Numbered from the stretch's first letter, positions 20,724 to 30,357 are shown. The stretch is DNA of 64,000 nt from Lentisphaerae bacterium GWF2_49_21 (GCA_001804805.1 MHBH01000053.1:1-64000), one strand, 5' to 3'. Notes: generated from the sequence alone by a model not told the origin. A program made the numbers and translations.

Positions 20724-21851
20724 TTATATGATTTCAAGATAGTCCCTTTCCGGCAGCTTCGGGAATTTAGCATGCGGCTCAGCCTGGTACCAGAAGGCCG
20801 TGGACGCCATGTCGTCCTGGTTGGGCAGATAACGGCCACCTGCGCGCCAGCCGAGCGACTGGATTGTCACGCCGAGATCTTTTTTGAAACGTACTGGATC
20901 CATGATGTGCCAGCGGTACAGGCTGAAGCGGGTGTTCGCCTGGTACGTTCCATCGGGCCGCACGACATGAGGTACGCCTGCATAGTCGGTCGTGAATTCC
21001 TGGTATTGCTTTGTACCTTTATTCTCGAAATTGTAGGAACCGCAGAAATAGTCTTCAGTACCGGTTCCGCATATTGTCGGATAGCACTTGCCGCCGTGCT
21101 CCTTGACGTTCCTGCCGACCACGCCCTTGGGAAGGTCGCCATCCATGTAGAACTTGATCTCTCCTTCGCCCCACCAGCCGTTGTTGTTCATCTGCCACGC
21201 CATGTATGTGCCGACATAGTGGCCCTGTCCCTTTACTCCGTCGAGGATCGTATATACTTCCTTGTAGGGCAGCGGATTGCTCCTGCGGAACTGCGCATGG
21301 AAATATGCGGCGTCATCAGGAACATCCGTCAGCGTATAGTTGATCTGGTAGAAGATGGTCATCGGTTCAAACCCGATGTTCTCCATGGTGATCCTGCAAT
21401 GCTTGCGGAAGGGCATCTCCCAGTAGCAGTTGAAGGCGTTGCCGGGATTGACGCAGACCGGCTGGGATCTGATAGGAGCAAAAGTGTTGAAGTTTGTGTA
21501 GGCGCTGGCAAAGAAATCTCCGACAGGCACCTCGATGGAAGGAGTTTCCTCCTTGTCCCAGTAGAACCGGAGTATGGTAAAACGGTAGTTGCCGGTAGGC
21601 GTCATCCAGATCTGCTGGATCGCGCCAGGTCCGCCGACATCTGCAAGCACCAGTGTCTCGCCAGGCTTTATCTGCGTGCATGGGCGGACTTTCCAGCCGG
21701 TGCCAAGATCACGCGAACATCCATGGTTAGGATCGACATGGCGGCCGCCCTGTCCCTTGCCCCCTGTGGGGTTTTCCGCCGAGATGGAACGGGTTTCAGC
21801 ATTTGAGATCCTTGACAGGTTTCCGAGACTGAGTCCAAGTCCGTTATACAT
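20724..21851 (-). CDS. GH172 (DUF2961) family hydrolase, paralogue 3
   Basis: A 375-residue GH172 protein. Motifs: VPVGDFFASAY, NCYWEMPFRKH, GWWGEGEIKFYMDGD and CGTGTEDYFCG. An insertion between the two acidic motifs (GVVGRNVKEHGGKCYP) makes their spacing longer than in the other two paralogues. The start at 21851 is preferred, with AAGGAG five bases upstream, over an ATG nine codons earlier. It is the first gene of the trio and lies opposite an AraC regulator at 21974, which probably controls it. No signal peptide, so the enzyme should act on imported oligosaccharides. Confidence 0.87.
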   Translation of the reverse strand: MYNGLGLSLGNLSRISNAETRSISAENPTGGKGQGGRHVDPNHGCSRDLGTGWKVRPCTQIKPGETLVLADVGGPGAIQQIWMTPTGNYRFTILRFYWDKEETPSIEVPVGDFFASAYTNFNTFAPIRSQPVCVNPGNAFNCYWEMPFRKHCRITMENIGFEPMTIFYQINYTLTDVPDDAAYFHAQFRRSNPLPYKEVYTILDGVKGQGHYVGTYMAWQMNNNGWWGEGEIKFYMDGDLPKGVVGRNVKEHGGKCYPTICGTGTEDYFCGSYNFENKGTKQYQEFTTDYAGVPHVVRPDGTYQANTRFSLYRWHIMDPVRFKKDLGVTIQSLGWRAGGRYLPNQDDMASTAFWYQAEPHAKFPKLPERDYLEII

Positions 21852-21973
21852 TGTTTCTCCTTGCATTTGCTTGTTCAATGGATAATAATTTGTATTAAAT
21901 TATAAAATTTAGCGCAGATAAATTTTATTGTACATGTCTTTTTTTATTAAATACTTGTAGTATCTTATGATTT

Positions 21974-22792
21974 ATGAAAGGATTCAAACATTTTTTCTCC
22001 GCTCCAGTCTTTTTCGGCGGGAAGCTGAAAATCAGGGGAATCGGAATACAGGAGAGGATGCCTCCGAGCATTGTGCACAGGCCCGCCGGAACCGGAGACC
22101 ATCTCATCATGTATTTCTATGATCCGGTGGAGATCTCCTCAGGCGGACCTGTGATAGAATGCCCTGAAGGAACCCTCATGATCTGGAGGCCGGGACAACT
22201 CCAGCACTACGGGACCAGCAAGCACGGATACAAGCACACCTGGATCCACTGTGACGGCTCGCTTGTGGAATCCCTCCTGGAAAAGAATTCGCTCGGAACA
22301 GGCGGGCCTGTTGAAATCTCTTCCGCCCCAATGGAAAGATATCTCACCATGATCTACGATGAGATTTCAGGGAGCCCAGCCGCGGACGAGGAGCTGACTT
22401 CCGCGCTCATGACCGCTCTCATCTGCGCCATAGCGCGCGAAAAGAGGAAGAAGGCAGTCCCTGAGAAGATCCCGGAACAGCTTCTGAAAGTCAGGAACCT
22501 GATCGAGTCTGGATGCGAGAACGGATTCACGCTGGGCGAACTCTCCGAAAAGGCGGGATATTCCATACCTCATTTCTCCGCACTCTTCAGGAAATACTTC
22601 CATTCATCTCCTATAGACTACCTGATCAGGGCGAGAATGGACCGCGCGGCATATCTCCTCCGTGACAGCAACCGCAGGATCGGGGAAGTTGCGATACTCG
22701 CAGGCTACGACGATATCTTCCATTTCTCGAAGCTCTTCAAGAAGCATTTCGGGAAAAGCCCGCGCGAATTCAGTGGAAGAAAGAGGAAATAG
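21974..22792 (+). CDS. AraC-family transcriptional regulator
   Basis: A 272-residue regulator divergent from the GH172 trio with a 122-base shared promoter region, making it the likeliest controller of those genes. A cupin-like sensor domain occupies the first 100 residues (TLMIWRPGQLQHYGTSKHGYKHTWIHCDG). The two helix-turn-helix units lie at about 180-265 (TLGELSEKAGYSIPHFSALFRKYFHSSP; IGEVAILAGYDDIFHFSKLFKKHFGKSP). No strong ribosome site is visible, so the start is tentative. It ends convergently with another AraC gene. Confidence 0.88.
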   Translation: MKGFKHFFSAPVFFGGKLKIRGIGIQERMPPSIVHRPAGTGDHLIMYFYDPVEISSGGPVIECPEGTLMIWRPGQLQHYGTSKHGYKHTWIHCDGSLVESLLEKNSLGTGGPVEISSAPMERYLTMIYDEISGSPAADEELTSALMTALICAIAREKRKKAVPEKIPEQLLKVRNLIESGCENGFTLGELSEKAGYSIPHFSALFRKYFHSSPIDYLIRARMDRAAYLLRDSNRRIGEVAILAGYDDIFHFSKLFKKHFGKSPREFSGRKRK

Positions 22793-22837
22793 CTTCTCTG
22801 CGAAGGCGGAAGTGTGTCTTAGGATCCAATTGTAAAA

Positions 22838-22919
22838 CATTGGACGCGGCAAGCCGAAGATCCCGGTCCGGCTTCCGGCATCGGGACGCGTCCCTCCATT
22901 TTTTGAGTTTTGAAATTGC
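22838..22919. repeat. GC-rich hairpin repeat between convergent AraC genes
   Basis: TTGGACGCGGCAAGC at the left pairs with GGGACGCGTCCC at the right, and inner GATCCCGG pairs with CATCGGGA. The flanking TTTGAGTTTTGAAATT is shared with the repeat inside the DUF4159 gene at 4436-4535. It could act as a bidirectional terminator. Confidence 0.55.
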
Positions 22920-22924
22920 CGCCA

Positions 22925-23698
22925 TCATTTTCTCCGGTAGACCCGGGGAGGGACGCCGGCCACTTTCCTGAACTGCCTGGAAAAGTAATATATGGTCTTA
23001 TAGCTGAGTTCATCTGCGATTTCCGCAACCGGCATGTCCGTGTATTTCAGAAGGAAGCATGCGCGCTCTATCCTGCAGCGGATCACATAATCCATAGGAG
23101 GCTGTCCCTTATGCTTCAAGAACAGGCGCCTGCAGTGGTCTCCGGAATATCTGAGTTTTTTTGCGATTTCCGCAATCGTCCAGTTCCTTCCGGGATTGCC
23201 TGCGATCTCCGCGCAAAGCCTGTCAAGCTCATGGGTTACCGCTGGAGCCGATGCCTGCTCCCCTGATTGCTGTTCGAAAAATGACATGACCGCGGCCGAC
23301 AGCCAGTAATCCGCCGCCGCCTGTCTTTTGCCCTGCGCATTCTGTATTGCGAACCTCAGGAGCCCAGCCGTGATTTCAGGTTTTGAAAGCCTGCGGTAAA
23401 GAAACCTGTTTGAAACGGAGGTCAACTCCTTTATAGATGTCCTGACGATGTCGAAGTGGCAGGCGATGACCTGCAGCGGATGATCCGGCAAATGTGTTCC
23501 GGCAATCCTGGCCCCTGGCTTGAATATGAAGCTGTCACCTCCGGCAAGCCTGTGTTCAACACCGTCACAGACCAGGCTGCCCCTGCCCGCACATACCAGC
23601 CAGATGTCATAATCGTTCATCGAACTGACATTCCATGTCCAGTCCGGCGAACAGTCGTGGATATTGCCGATCTTATATGTTACGTAGGGTATATGCAT
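22925..23698 (-). CDS. AraC-family transcriptional regulator
   Basis: A 257-residue AraC-type regulator. The sensor domain has GRGSLVCDGVEHRLAGGDSFIF and an HxP turn. The DNA-binding part (about 165-255) has WTIAEIAKKLRYSGDHCRRLF and VAEIADELSYKTIYYFSRQFRKVAG. It is divergent from the URO-D-like gene at 23785 with an 86-base gap, which makes it the probable regulator of that gene. It ends convergently with the previous AraC gene. Confidence 0.88.
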   Translation of the reverse strand: MHIPYVTYKIGNIHDCSPDWTWNVSSMNDYDIWLVCAGRGSLVCDGVEHRLAGGDSFIFKPGARIAGTHLPDHPLQVIACHFDIVRTSIKELTSVSNRFLYRRLSKPEITAGLLRFAIQNAQGKRQAAADYWLSAAVMSFFEQQSGEQASAPAVTHELDRLCAEIAGNPGRNWTIAEIAKKLRYSGDHCRRLFLKHKGQPPMDYVIRCRIERACFLLKYTDMPVAEIADELSYKTIYYFSRQFRKVAGVPPRVYRRK

Positions 23699-23784
23699 GA
23701 ATAGTGTAAATTATTTCTGTTTTTGTCTATTCTATTAACCAATATAGGCGTATATAGTGCAAAAGTAAAATAAAGGAGCTAACC

Positions 23785-24921
23785 ATGAGAAAGTTGAAAT
23801 GGACGAACCATTCGGATCTTGCAATAAAGAAGACACCCTGCATGAGTCGCGTGGATTATCTGGACTGGATGACCTTCCAGGGCGGAAAGAATATCCCGTT
23901 CACTGAAATATTCGGGCCTATCATAGGTTTAAAGGAGGAATGGGAGGAACAGGGGGCGTCTCCTGAGGAGCTGGACTTCAGCGCATATCGCTACCGGATT
24001 CCCAGGACAGCCGGAGTTGCCATATCTACTGGCAGGCTTGGAGTATCCCAGACATTGATAGAGGAAACAGACGAGCTGATCCGATACCGCGATGATCTGG
24101 GGAGGATCATGCGGCTGGAAAAAGGCTACGCAACTATTCCTCTTCCTGAAAACTATCCCGTGAAGAACATGGATGACTGGCTGAAGATCAAGCCGAAATA
24201 TGAATTCAGCGAGGAACGCTTCAGGGCCGGCTGGGAGGCGAAGGCGAAACAGCTCTGCAAGGAAGGGGCTGTCATCTGCGTGCACATCCCAGGCGGTTTT
24301 GATGAACCGCGCCAGCTTCTCGGAGAAGAAAATTTATGCTATGCCTGCTACGACCAGCCCGAACTCATCCATGACATCCTCGGAACCATCGGCAATACAG
24401 CAGTAAAAGTCCTTGACCTCGTCTCCTCAAAAGTTCAGGTGGATGTCCTTTCGGTCCACGAGGACATGGCGGGAAAATCCGGATCGTTGCTGGGCCCGAA
24501 TGAAATAAGCACCTTCATCAAGCCCTATTACCGGCTCGTATGGGACATGCTCCAGGCTCGTGGCGCGAGGATTTTCGAACAGGACAGCGACGGCAACATG
24601 AACGGAGTCATACCGGCGTTCCTGGATGCCGGGATCAACTGCATGTATCCTATGGAACCCGCCGCAGGCATGGACATTGTAAAGGTCCGCGAGCAATATG
24701 GAAACAGGCTGGCATTCTATGGCGGCATTGACAAGCACGTATTAAGGCAGACAAAGGAAAAGATCGAGGCGGAACTGGAATACAAGATCCCGCCGATGGT
24801 CCGCACCCGCGGCTGCATGCTTGGGCTGGACCACCGCATCCCCAACGGCACGCCTCTGGAGAACTACAGGTTCTACATCAGGAAGGCATGGGAGATCATT
24901 GAACGGGAAAGCAGCAGCTGA
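23785..24921 (+). CDS. Uroporphyrinogen-decarboxylase-like protein
   Basis: A 378-residue TIM-barrel protein of the URO-D/MtaA superfamily, which contains haem-pathway decarboxylases and corrinoid- or methyl-transferring enzymes. A true HemE is unlikely, because the arginine-rich N-terminal substrate motif of HemE is absent and no other haem genes are near. Recognisable parts are DVLSVHEDMAGKSGSLLGP, ARIFEQDSDGNMNGVIPAF and FYGGIDKHVLRQ. The start has AAAGGAG six bases upstream. It is the target-side neighbour of a divergent AraC regulator and sits among glycosidases. Two further, more similar paralogues lie at 30358 and 47303. The reaction is unknown, and a methyltransferase role is only a suggestion. 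Confidence 0.75.
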   Translation: MRKLKWTNHSDLAIKKTPCMSRVDYLDWMTFQGGKNIPFTEIFGPIIGLKEEWEEQGASPEELDFSAYRYRIPRTAGVAISTGRLGVSQTLIEETDELIRYRDDLGRIMRLEKGYATIPLPENYPVKNMDDWLKIKPKYEFSEERFRAGWEAKAKQLCKEGAVICVHIPGGFDEPRQLLGEENLCYACYDQPELIHDILGTIGNTAVKVLDLVSSKVQVDVLSVHEDMAGKSGSLLGPNEISTFIKPYYRLVWDMLQARGARIFEQDSDGNMNGVIPAFLDAGINCMYPMEPAAGMDIVKVREQYGNRLAFYGGIDKHVLRQTKEKIEAELEYKIPPMVRTRGCMLGLDHRIPNGTPLENYRFYIRKAWEIIERESSS

Positions 24922-25059
24922 CGCATCCCGGACCCAGTATTTCATTGAAATAAAGCTTCCCTGCAAATTTACTTTTTTGCGCCATATGCTAATTTTAGGT
25001 GTATCCATGTAATTATGGAGACCTTGTCAACTTTCAATATCAAATCTGCGAGGCGCACC

Positions 25060-26859
25060 ATGTTGAGAAAAATACTTTTGTCCATAGCTGTAACATCTGC
25101 TTTTGCCATTACTGCAATTACCGGCATCGCACAGGATGTCCAAGTTCCCGCCGACAAGGCAAACTTCCATATTTTCATTCTTATGGGTGCCTCCAATATG
25201 GCAGGAACCGGCACGCCCGTCCTGCATGAATATATCAAGCCCGATCCGAAGGTGCTGTTCCTCGCATCCGGCATGAAGTGGACCAATTCCGTCGTCTATT
25301 ACGGGGCTGGCATGAACCCCGGCCAGGTCTTTGCCCGGCATTATGCCGAACTCTATCCCGATGTCACCGTCGGCCTCGTGCAATGCGCAAAGGCCAGCAT
25401 GAGCCTCAAGGAGATCGAAAAAGGCGCTCCGGACAGCGAAGTGGCTTCAAACTATGATGTCACACTTGCCAAGATCAAGGGGGCGATGTCCTCCGGAACC
25501 CTGAAGGCGATCCTCTGGCATCAGGGCGAAATCAACAGCAGCGATCCGAAATATGTCGACAGCCTGAAAGTGCTGGTCAAGAATCTCCGCACCGATCTCA
25601 AACAGCCGGATCTCCCTTTCATCGTCGGCGAACTTGGGCGCTTTGACAAGTCCTTTACAAAATTCAACGAACTTCTTTCCTCCGCGAAAACGGCGATCCC
25701 GTTATGCGCAGTAGCAAGCTCCGAAGGCCTGATGGATCTCGGTGACAAGATGAATTTCTCCGGCTGTTCCGTCGAAGTCCTTGGATCAAGATATCTGATG
25801 GAATATCTGAAACTGATGAAGGAGAAGGATCTCATCGCCACTTTCAAGCCGACTCTTGATGAGATCACGAAGAAAATGCTCGCGAAGGACGCGGAATGGG
25901 AAACGATCCCGAATCCTGCCATGACCGAAGGAGATACAAGGCCCTACGGCTGGGATGGCAAATGGATGTCAAGGGGCAGCATCGACGTGATCAAGGACAA
26001 CGTAGTCTTCACCTCGCCTCCCTCCTCCCTCAAAATTGAATCGACCACAGGTCCGGTGTCGGGCTCAATCTCACAGACCCTGCGGAATGTCGCGGGCAAG
26101 AAAATCAAGATCTCATTCAAGGTGACGAACTCCGGATTCTCCAGTTTCGTCCTGTCGCTGACCGGCATGGACAGCTCGATGAAACAGGTCTTCCAGAAGA
26201 ACCTTTTAAGCGCCAGAAGGGCTGACGACTGGACTCCATATTCTATTGATGTGTTTGTCCCGACAGCTTCCGTCAACACCAGGCTCCTGATCAATGTCAG
26301 CGGTGATGGCAGGATATGGTTCGATGATTTTGCCATAGAAAAGGAAGCTCCGCCGCCAGGAGCCGAACTTGTCGCCAACAGCACGATGACCGAAGGCTAT
26401 GACAAGCCACTGGAATGGACCGGGATCTGGACCTCAGAGGGGAGCCTCAAGGTCTCAAAGGATTCAAAGGTCTTCAAATCTCCACCCGCTTCGCTCAAGA
26501 TAATTTCAGACGGCGGACCTGTAAACGGGAGCGTCAGCCAGGAACTCAAGGATGTTGCCGGGAAGAAAGTCAGGGTGAAAGGCTGGATTAAAGTCACCGG
26601 CCTCAGCAAATGTTCCGTAGGCGTCGGCTCCTTTGATTCGTCATGGAAAATGTTGAAATGGGGAAGCATCTACTACAAGGAACTGGCCGACGGCGAGGAA
26701 GTTGACTGGGTGGCCTTTGACAAGGTCGTCGACGTGTCACCTGACGCCGAGAAGGTCAATCTTTCCCTGGGCATCACCGGTGAAGGAAGCGCCTGGTTCG
26801 ACGACATCGAGGTAGGTGAATCCAAGCCGGCGCCCAAGACTCCTGCCCCAGCAAAATAG
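25060..26859 (+). CDS. SASA-type esterase-like protein with two binding modules
   Basis: A 599-residue exported protein. Signal peptide at about 1-24, then a sialate-O-acetylesterase/SGNH-like domain (25-260) with the nucleophile block GASNMAG (S45) and WHQGE (153-157). The usual DxxH catalytic block is DKMN (229-232), so the histidine is replaced by asparagine. Two homologous beta-sandwich modules of about 150 residues follow (from NPAMTEGDTRPYGWDGKW and NSTMTEGYDKPLEWTGIW). They resemble family 4/9-type carbohydrate-binding modules. The start is set at the ATG that begins the signal peptide, with a weak AGG six bases upstream. An ATG 15 codons earlier is unlikely. It may bind acetylated glycans without hydrolysing them. 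Confidence 0.78.
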   Translation: MLRKILLSIAVTSAFAITAITGIAQDVQVPADKANFHIFILMGASNMAGTGTPVLHEYIKPDPKVLFLASGMKWTNSVVYYGAGMNPGQVFARHYAELYPDVTVGLVQCAKASMSLKEIEKGAPDSEVASNYDVTLAKIKGAMSSGTLKAILWHQGEINSSDPKYVDSLKVLVKNLRTDLKQPDLPFIVGELGRFDKSFTKFNELLSSAKTAIPLCAVASSEGLMDLGDKMNFSGCSVEVLGSRYLMEYLKLMKEKDLIATFKPTLDEITKKMLAKDAEWETIPNPAMTEGDTRPYGWDGKWMSRGSIDVIKDNVVFTSPPSSLKIESTTGPVSGSISQTLRNVAGKKIKISFKVTNSGFSSFVLSLTGMDSSMKQVFQKNLLSARRADDWTPYSIDVFVPTASVNTRLLINVSGDGRIWFDDFAIEKEAPPPGAELVANSTMTEGYDKPLEWTGIWTSEGSLKVSKDSKVFKSPPASLKIISDGGPVNGSVSQELKDVAGKKVRVKGWIKVTGLSKCSVGVGSFDSSWKMLKWGSIYYKELADGEEVDWVAFDKVVDVSPDAEKVNLSLGITGEGSAWFDDIEVGESKPAPKTPAPAK

Positions 26860-27050
26860 AGTTGTCCTCTAAAAATTGACATGTTGTTCGCAACAGTTAG
26901 TCGTGGCGGATAAACGGATATTTTTATTTTCAATTTCTTATGGGAACCTTATGTCGATCCGGTCATCCGGGAAATTATTCCAAAAGTTGCTTATTCCGTA
27001 TAAAAAAAACTGATATTGTCCGTATTGTAGGTTAATGTATATTAACTGCC

Positions 27051-27146
27051 ATGGATGAATGGATTGATGGATGAATGGGTTTAATTCAGTTGACAATTAC
27101 ATTGTTTCCTGTTTTTCCCAACCTTCCAAGCATCCAACCATCCATG
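27051..27146. repeat. TGGAT-hairpin family, copy 2
   Basis: Left arm ATGGATGAATGGATTGATGG and right arm CAAGCATCCAACCATCCATG. It ends 18 bases before the start codon of the FHA gene. The remaining 190 bases of this 304-base gap, back to 26860, show nothing I can name. Confidence 0.7.
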
Positions 27147-27164
27147 TAAACCCAGGGGGATTCC

Positions 27165-27941
27165 ATGGTTTGCGATAAGTGCAAGACTCAGATACCCGAT
27201 GACTCGAAATTCTGCAAGGAGTGCGGGATAAAGCTTTCTTTGGTACAAAAACCGGCAATGACCGCGTCCCAAGGTATTCCTCCACCAACACCACCGCCAA
27301 TCATAATTCCAACATCCGCCCCGGCTCCTATGCCAAAACCTGCCGTAGCCCCGGCCACGCTCCGGCCCCCTGTCGCACCGCCTCCATCTGCATCAGCTCC
27401 GGCAAAAGCTCCCACTCAAGCGCCAGTCAAAGCACCAGCTCCAGCTCCTTCACCAGCACCGGCCCCGGTTCCAGCTCCTGCACCGAATGCAGTCGCAGCA
27501 CCAAATCCAGGAACAACAAACAATGTCCCGCAAAGTCCTGCGCAGGATCCGGCGGCAAATATGTCAAAGTCCCAGCTGGCCATTTTAAAATATAAACTAG
27601 TCTTCAAGGTTGTCAGCGGCGCTCTGGCGGGCAAGAAGTACAGCATCGACGAACCGGCGGTCATCAATATCGGAAGAGGTTCCGACTGCATGATCAGGAT
27701 CACCAAGGAAATGGATCCGGTCGTTTCAAGGCATCATTGCAGGCTGGACATAGTCCCGCCCAAGGCTGAACTTACCGATCTCGGCAGCAGCAACGGATCA
27801 TTCATCAACGACATGCGCCTCGACCCTAACAATAAATACGAATTGAAGTCAGGCGACACCTTCAAGGTCGGCGACAACGTATTCTCCGTGGAGATAAAGA
27901 GCGTCAGAAGCGAGGCTGAAACCAAACCTCCTTCGGAATAA
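27165..27941 (+). CDS. Zinc-ribbon/FHA protein
   Basis: A 258-residue cytoplasmic protein in three parts. A zinc ribbon has Cys at 3, 6, 17 and 20 (CDKC...CKEC). A low-complexity proline/alanine linker spans about 36-130. An FHA domain spans about 143-250, with the phosphopeptide-binding signatures GR (170-171), SRHH (188-191) and SSNGSFIN (208-215). FHA domains bind phosphothreonine, so the partner is probably a target of a Ser/Thr kinase, yet no kinase or phosphatase gene lies in this window. GGGGG lies five bases before the ATG. A TGGAT-type hairpin fills its leader. Confidence 0.88.
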   Translation: MVCDKCKTQIPDDSKFCKECGIKLSLVQKPAMTASQGIPPPTPPPIIIPTSAPAPMPKPAVAPATLRPPVAPPPSASAPAKAPTQAPVKAPAPAPSPAPAPVPAPAPNAVAAPNPGTTNNVPQSPAQDPAANMSKSQLAILKYKLVFKVVSGALAGKKYSIDEPAVINIGRGSDCMIRITKEMDPVVSRHHCRLDIVPPKAELTDLGSSNGSFINDMRLDPNNKYELKSGDTFKVGDNVFSVEIKSVRSEAETKPPSE

Positions 27942-27986
27942 AGTTGTAAGGATACTATTCTTGCACACTAACCAGAGGGAATCTCA

Positions 27987-30350
27987 ATGGCATCGATCCA
28001 GATAGCTCTTTCCGTCGCAGCCATACTGGGCGGCATAATGTCTTCCGCTTCCGCAATCACCATCGATTTCGAGAAGGGAAAGGATGACAGCTTCAAGATC
28101 CTGAACGAGAATTATGCGTCGATCACAAAGGAGAATCCGTTGTCTGGAACCGCGTCGCTCCTGCTCGATACGCGTTCAAGCTCATCGGAATGGAATGCCT
28201 GCTTCGCTACATCTGAAGGCGTCCTCAAGCCCGACACCGACTACGTCATTTCCCTCACCGTGAAGATCCTTGAGGCGAAGGATGACTCCTTCGTGCATGT
28301 AATAGTGCGCCCGCTCGACGTCATTGATGGCACCATGGATGTCGAACGCGCCAATTTTGTCGACGTCGGGTCCGTCAAGAAGATGAAAATGAAATTCAGG
28401 ACGAAGAAGGACAAGATGACCTACGCACTGCAGATCCATCCGAAGAACAAGGTGCTTGCGCTTGTCGACGACATCGTCATCACCAAGGGCACCGGCGAGT
28501 CATATGTCGAAGTGGCGCCTGATGCGAAGCCTTTCACGAAGCCGCTCACAGTCGCAACTGGCGCGGCCGAGTTCACAGTTGACATGCCCAAACCCGCGGA
28601 AAAGACCGTCTCCGTCGCCGAGTTCGGAGCAAAACCGGAGAATCCTGACAACTGCAAGGAATTCAATGACGCCATTAGACACTGCAAGGAGAACTCCATC
28701 GGAAAGCTTGTCGTACCTAACGGAGTCTACCGTTTCACCAGTAATAATCCAGTGAAGTTCAGCGGACTGAAGGATTTCGAATTCGATGCGCAGGGCTCCG
28801 AGTTCATCTGGCTCAAGGAACGAGGAGGCCTCATAGAGATCGCCGGCTGCGAACGCGTCCTGTTCAGAAATTTTTTCGTCGATTGGGACTGGGAAAAGGA
28901 TCCGGTGGGGAGCGTTGTGAAGATAACCGGCATTGACACTGACGGCTCGTTCATCGAAGCGAAATTCCTGGACTTCCAGAGATTTCCGAAACGCGACATG
29001 CGCATCGGCATCATCGAAGGGCTCGATCCGGTAACGATGTCAGTGGGCTACGAGAACTCCATCAACATTGGATTCGAGTTCTTCAAAGGCAGGGCCGATA
29101 CGCCGCCGGCGAAGTATGAATGGCTTTCGGACAACTCGTTCAGGCTTTACGCCGTCGACGCAAACAAAAAGTCGATTTTTGCAAAAAGCATCAGGCCGGG
29201 AATGCTTTTCCGCATCCGCCACTACGTCTACGACATGGTCGGCATCTCCATGTCCGACAACAAGCACCTTACTCTCTCCAATATCACCATCTACTCATGT
29301 CCGAGCCATGCATTCGTATCCGCGGGAGAGCAGCATCACTGGCAGTTCCTGAACACGCATATCAAGCTGCGTCCGGGGACGAAGCGTCCGCTCACCTGTT
29401 CCGCCGACCACCATCATATCGCCCGTTCCCAGGGGTTCTTCAAGATGGACGGCTGTGATTTCGGTTTCGGCGGCGACGACTGCCTGAACGTCCACGACAC
29501 CACCGGCTTCGCATCAAGGAGCGGCGAGAAGATTCTGACGACAAAGAACATGGATGTTTCCTACTACAAGGCGGGCGATCTGGTGGAGCTCCGCAACGAC
29601 GACTATTCGCCGACCGGATACACGTCGAAGCTGGTGAAGAAAGGCGGTGACGGGAAGGGGCGGAAGGATGTCTATGAACTCACCTTCGAGGATCCTATTC
29701 CGGAACAGAAGGGGACAGGCTTCATACTCTTCAACAAACGCTTCGGCTCACGCAACATCATCATACGGAATTCGTATTTCCACGACAACAAGGCGCGCGG
29801 GCTCCTCCTTCTTACGAACGATGTCACCGTCGAGAACAACCGTTTCTTCCACAATGAAATGGGCGCGATAAAAATAGAGACGGGATATACGTTCAACGTC
29901 TGGAGCGAGGGCTACGGCGCATCGAACATCGTCATCAGGAACAATGTTTTCGAGAACGTAAATCCCATCGGCGCTTACCGGAATGAAAAGCAGCCGGTGA
30001 TCTATATGAGCGTCTATCTCAAGAGCGATCCATCGGTCGAAAAGACGCTGTATCCGATCCTCAACAACATCCTCGTCGAGAAAAATTCCTTCGTCAATAA
30101 TCCGGGTGTCATCGCATACATATGTTCGGCAGGCAACGTGGTGATACGCGACAACCGCATCGAAAACAACAAAACGCGCATCGAGAACCAGCTGTTCCGC
30201 GGCTCCATCGGTGCGGCATACGCCTCGGACGTGAAGATCGTGAACAATACCTGGATCCGTTCGCAGTACAACGCCAAGCCAGGAGTCTTCGCCGACATCG
30301 AGACGACAAAGGACATCCTTTTCGAAGGAAACACAGTCCAGGACAAATGA
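27987..30350 (+). CDS. Secreted beta-helix glycosidase, GH110-like
   Basis: A 787-residue exported protein with a signal peptide (about 1-24). Residues 25-190 look like a carbohydrate-binding beta-sandwich. Residues 205-785 form a right-handed parallel beta-helix with many NI/VIR(D/N)N turns (NIIIRNSYFHDNKARG, NVVIRDNRIENN). The segment GGDDCLNVH (495-503) resembles the conserved acidic motif of GH110 alpha-1,3-galactosidases, so the two Asp (497, 498) are candidate catalytic residues. It starts 45 bases after the FHA gene with an AGAGGGA site, so they may be co-transcribed. The family is probable, but a different beta-helix hydrolase cannot be excluded. Confidence 0.68.
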   Translation: MASIQIALSVAAILGGIMSSASAITIDFEKGKDDSFKILNENYASITKENPLSGTASLLLDTRSSSSEWNACFATSEGVLKPDTDYVISLTVKILEAKDDSFVHVIVRPLDVIDGTMDVERANFVDVGSVKKMKMKFRTKKDKMTYALQIHPKNKVLALVDDIVITKGTGESYVEVAPDAKPFTKPLTVATGAAEFTVDMPKPAEKTVSVAEFGAKPENPDNCKEFNDAIRHCKENSIGKLVVPNGVYRFTSNNPVKFSGLKDFEFDAQGSEFIWLKERGGLIEIAGCERVLFRNFFVDWDWEKDPVGSVVKITGIDTDGSFIEAKFLDFQRFPKRDMRIGIIEGLDPVTMSVGYENSINIGFEFFKGRADTPPAKYEWLSDNSFRLYAVDANKKSIFAKSIRPGMLFRIRHYVYDMVGISMSDNKHLTLSNITIYSCPSHAFVSAGEQHHWQFLNTHIKLRPGTKRPLTCSADHHHIARSQGFFKMDGCDFGFGGDDCLNVHDTTGFASRSGEKILTTKNMDVSYYKAGDLVELRNDDYSPTGYTSKLVKKGGDGKGRKDVYELTFEDPIPEQKGTGFILFNKRFGSRNIIIRNSYFHDNKARGLLLLTNDVTVENNRFFHNEMGAIKIETGYTFNVWSEGYGASNIVIRNNVFENVNPIGAYRNEKQPVIYMSVYLKSDPSVEKTLYPILNNILVEKNSFVNNPGVIAYICSAGNVVIRDNRIENNKTRIENQLFRGSIGAAYASDVKIVNNTWIRSQYNAKPGVFADIETTKDILFEGNTVQDK

Positions 30351-30357
30351 CCAATTT

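Noticed and set aside
20772-21806. Open frame of 344 codons antisense to a GH172 gene
   Set aside because: The GH172 frame has all family motifs and a ribosome site. The antisense frame shows none.
23785-24921. Genuine haem-pathway HemE
   Set aside because: The N-terminal arginine motif is missing, no haem genes are near, and the context is glycan metabolism.
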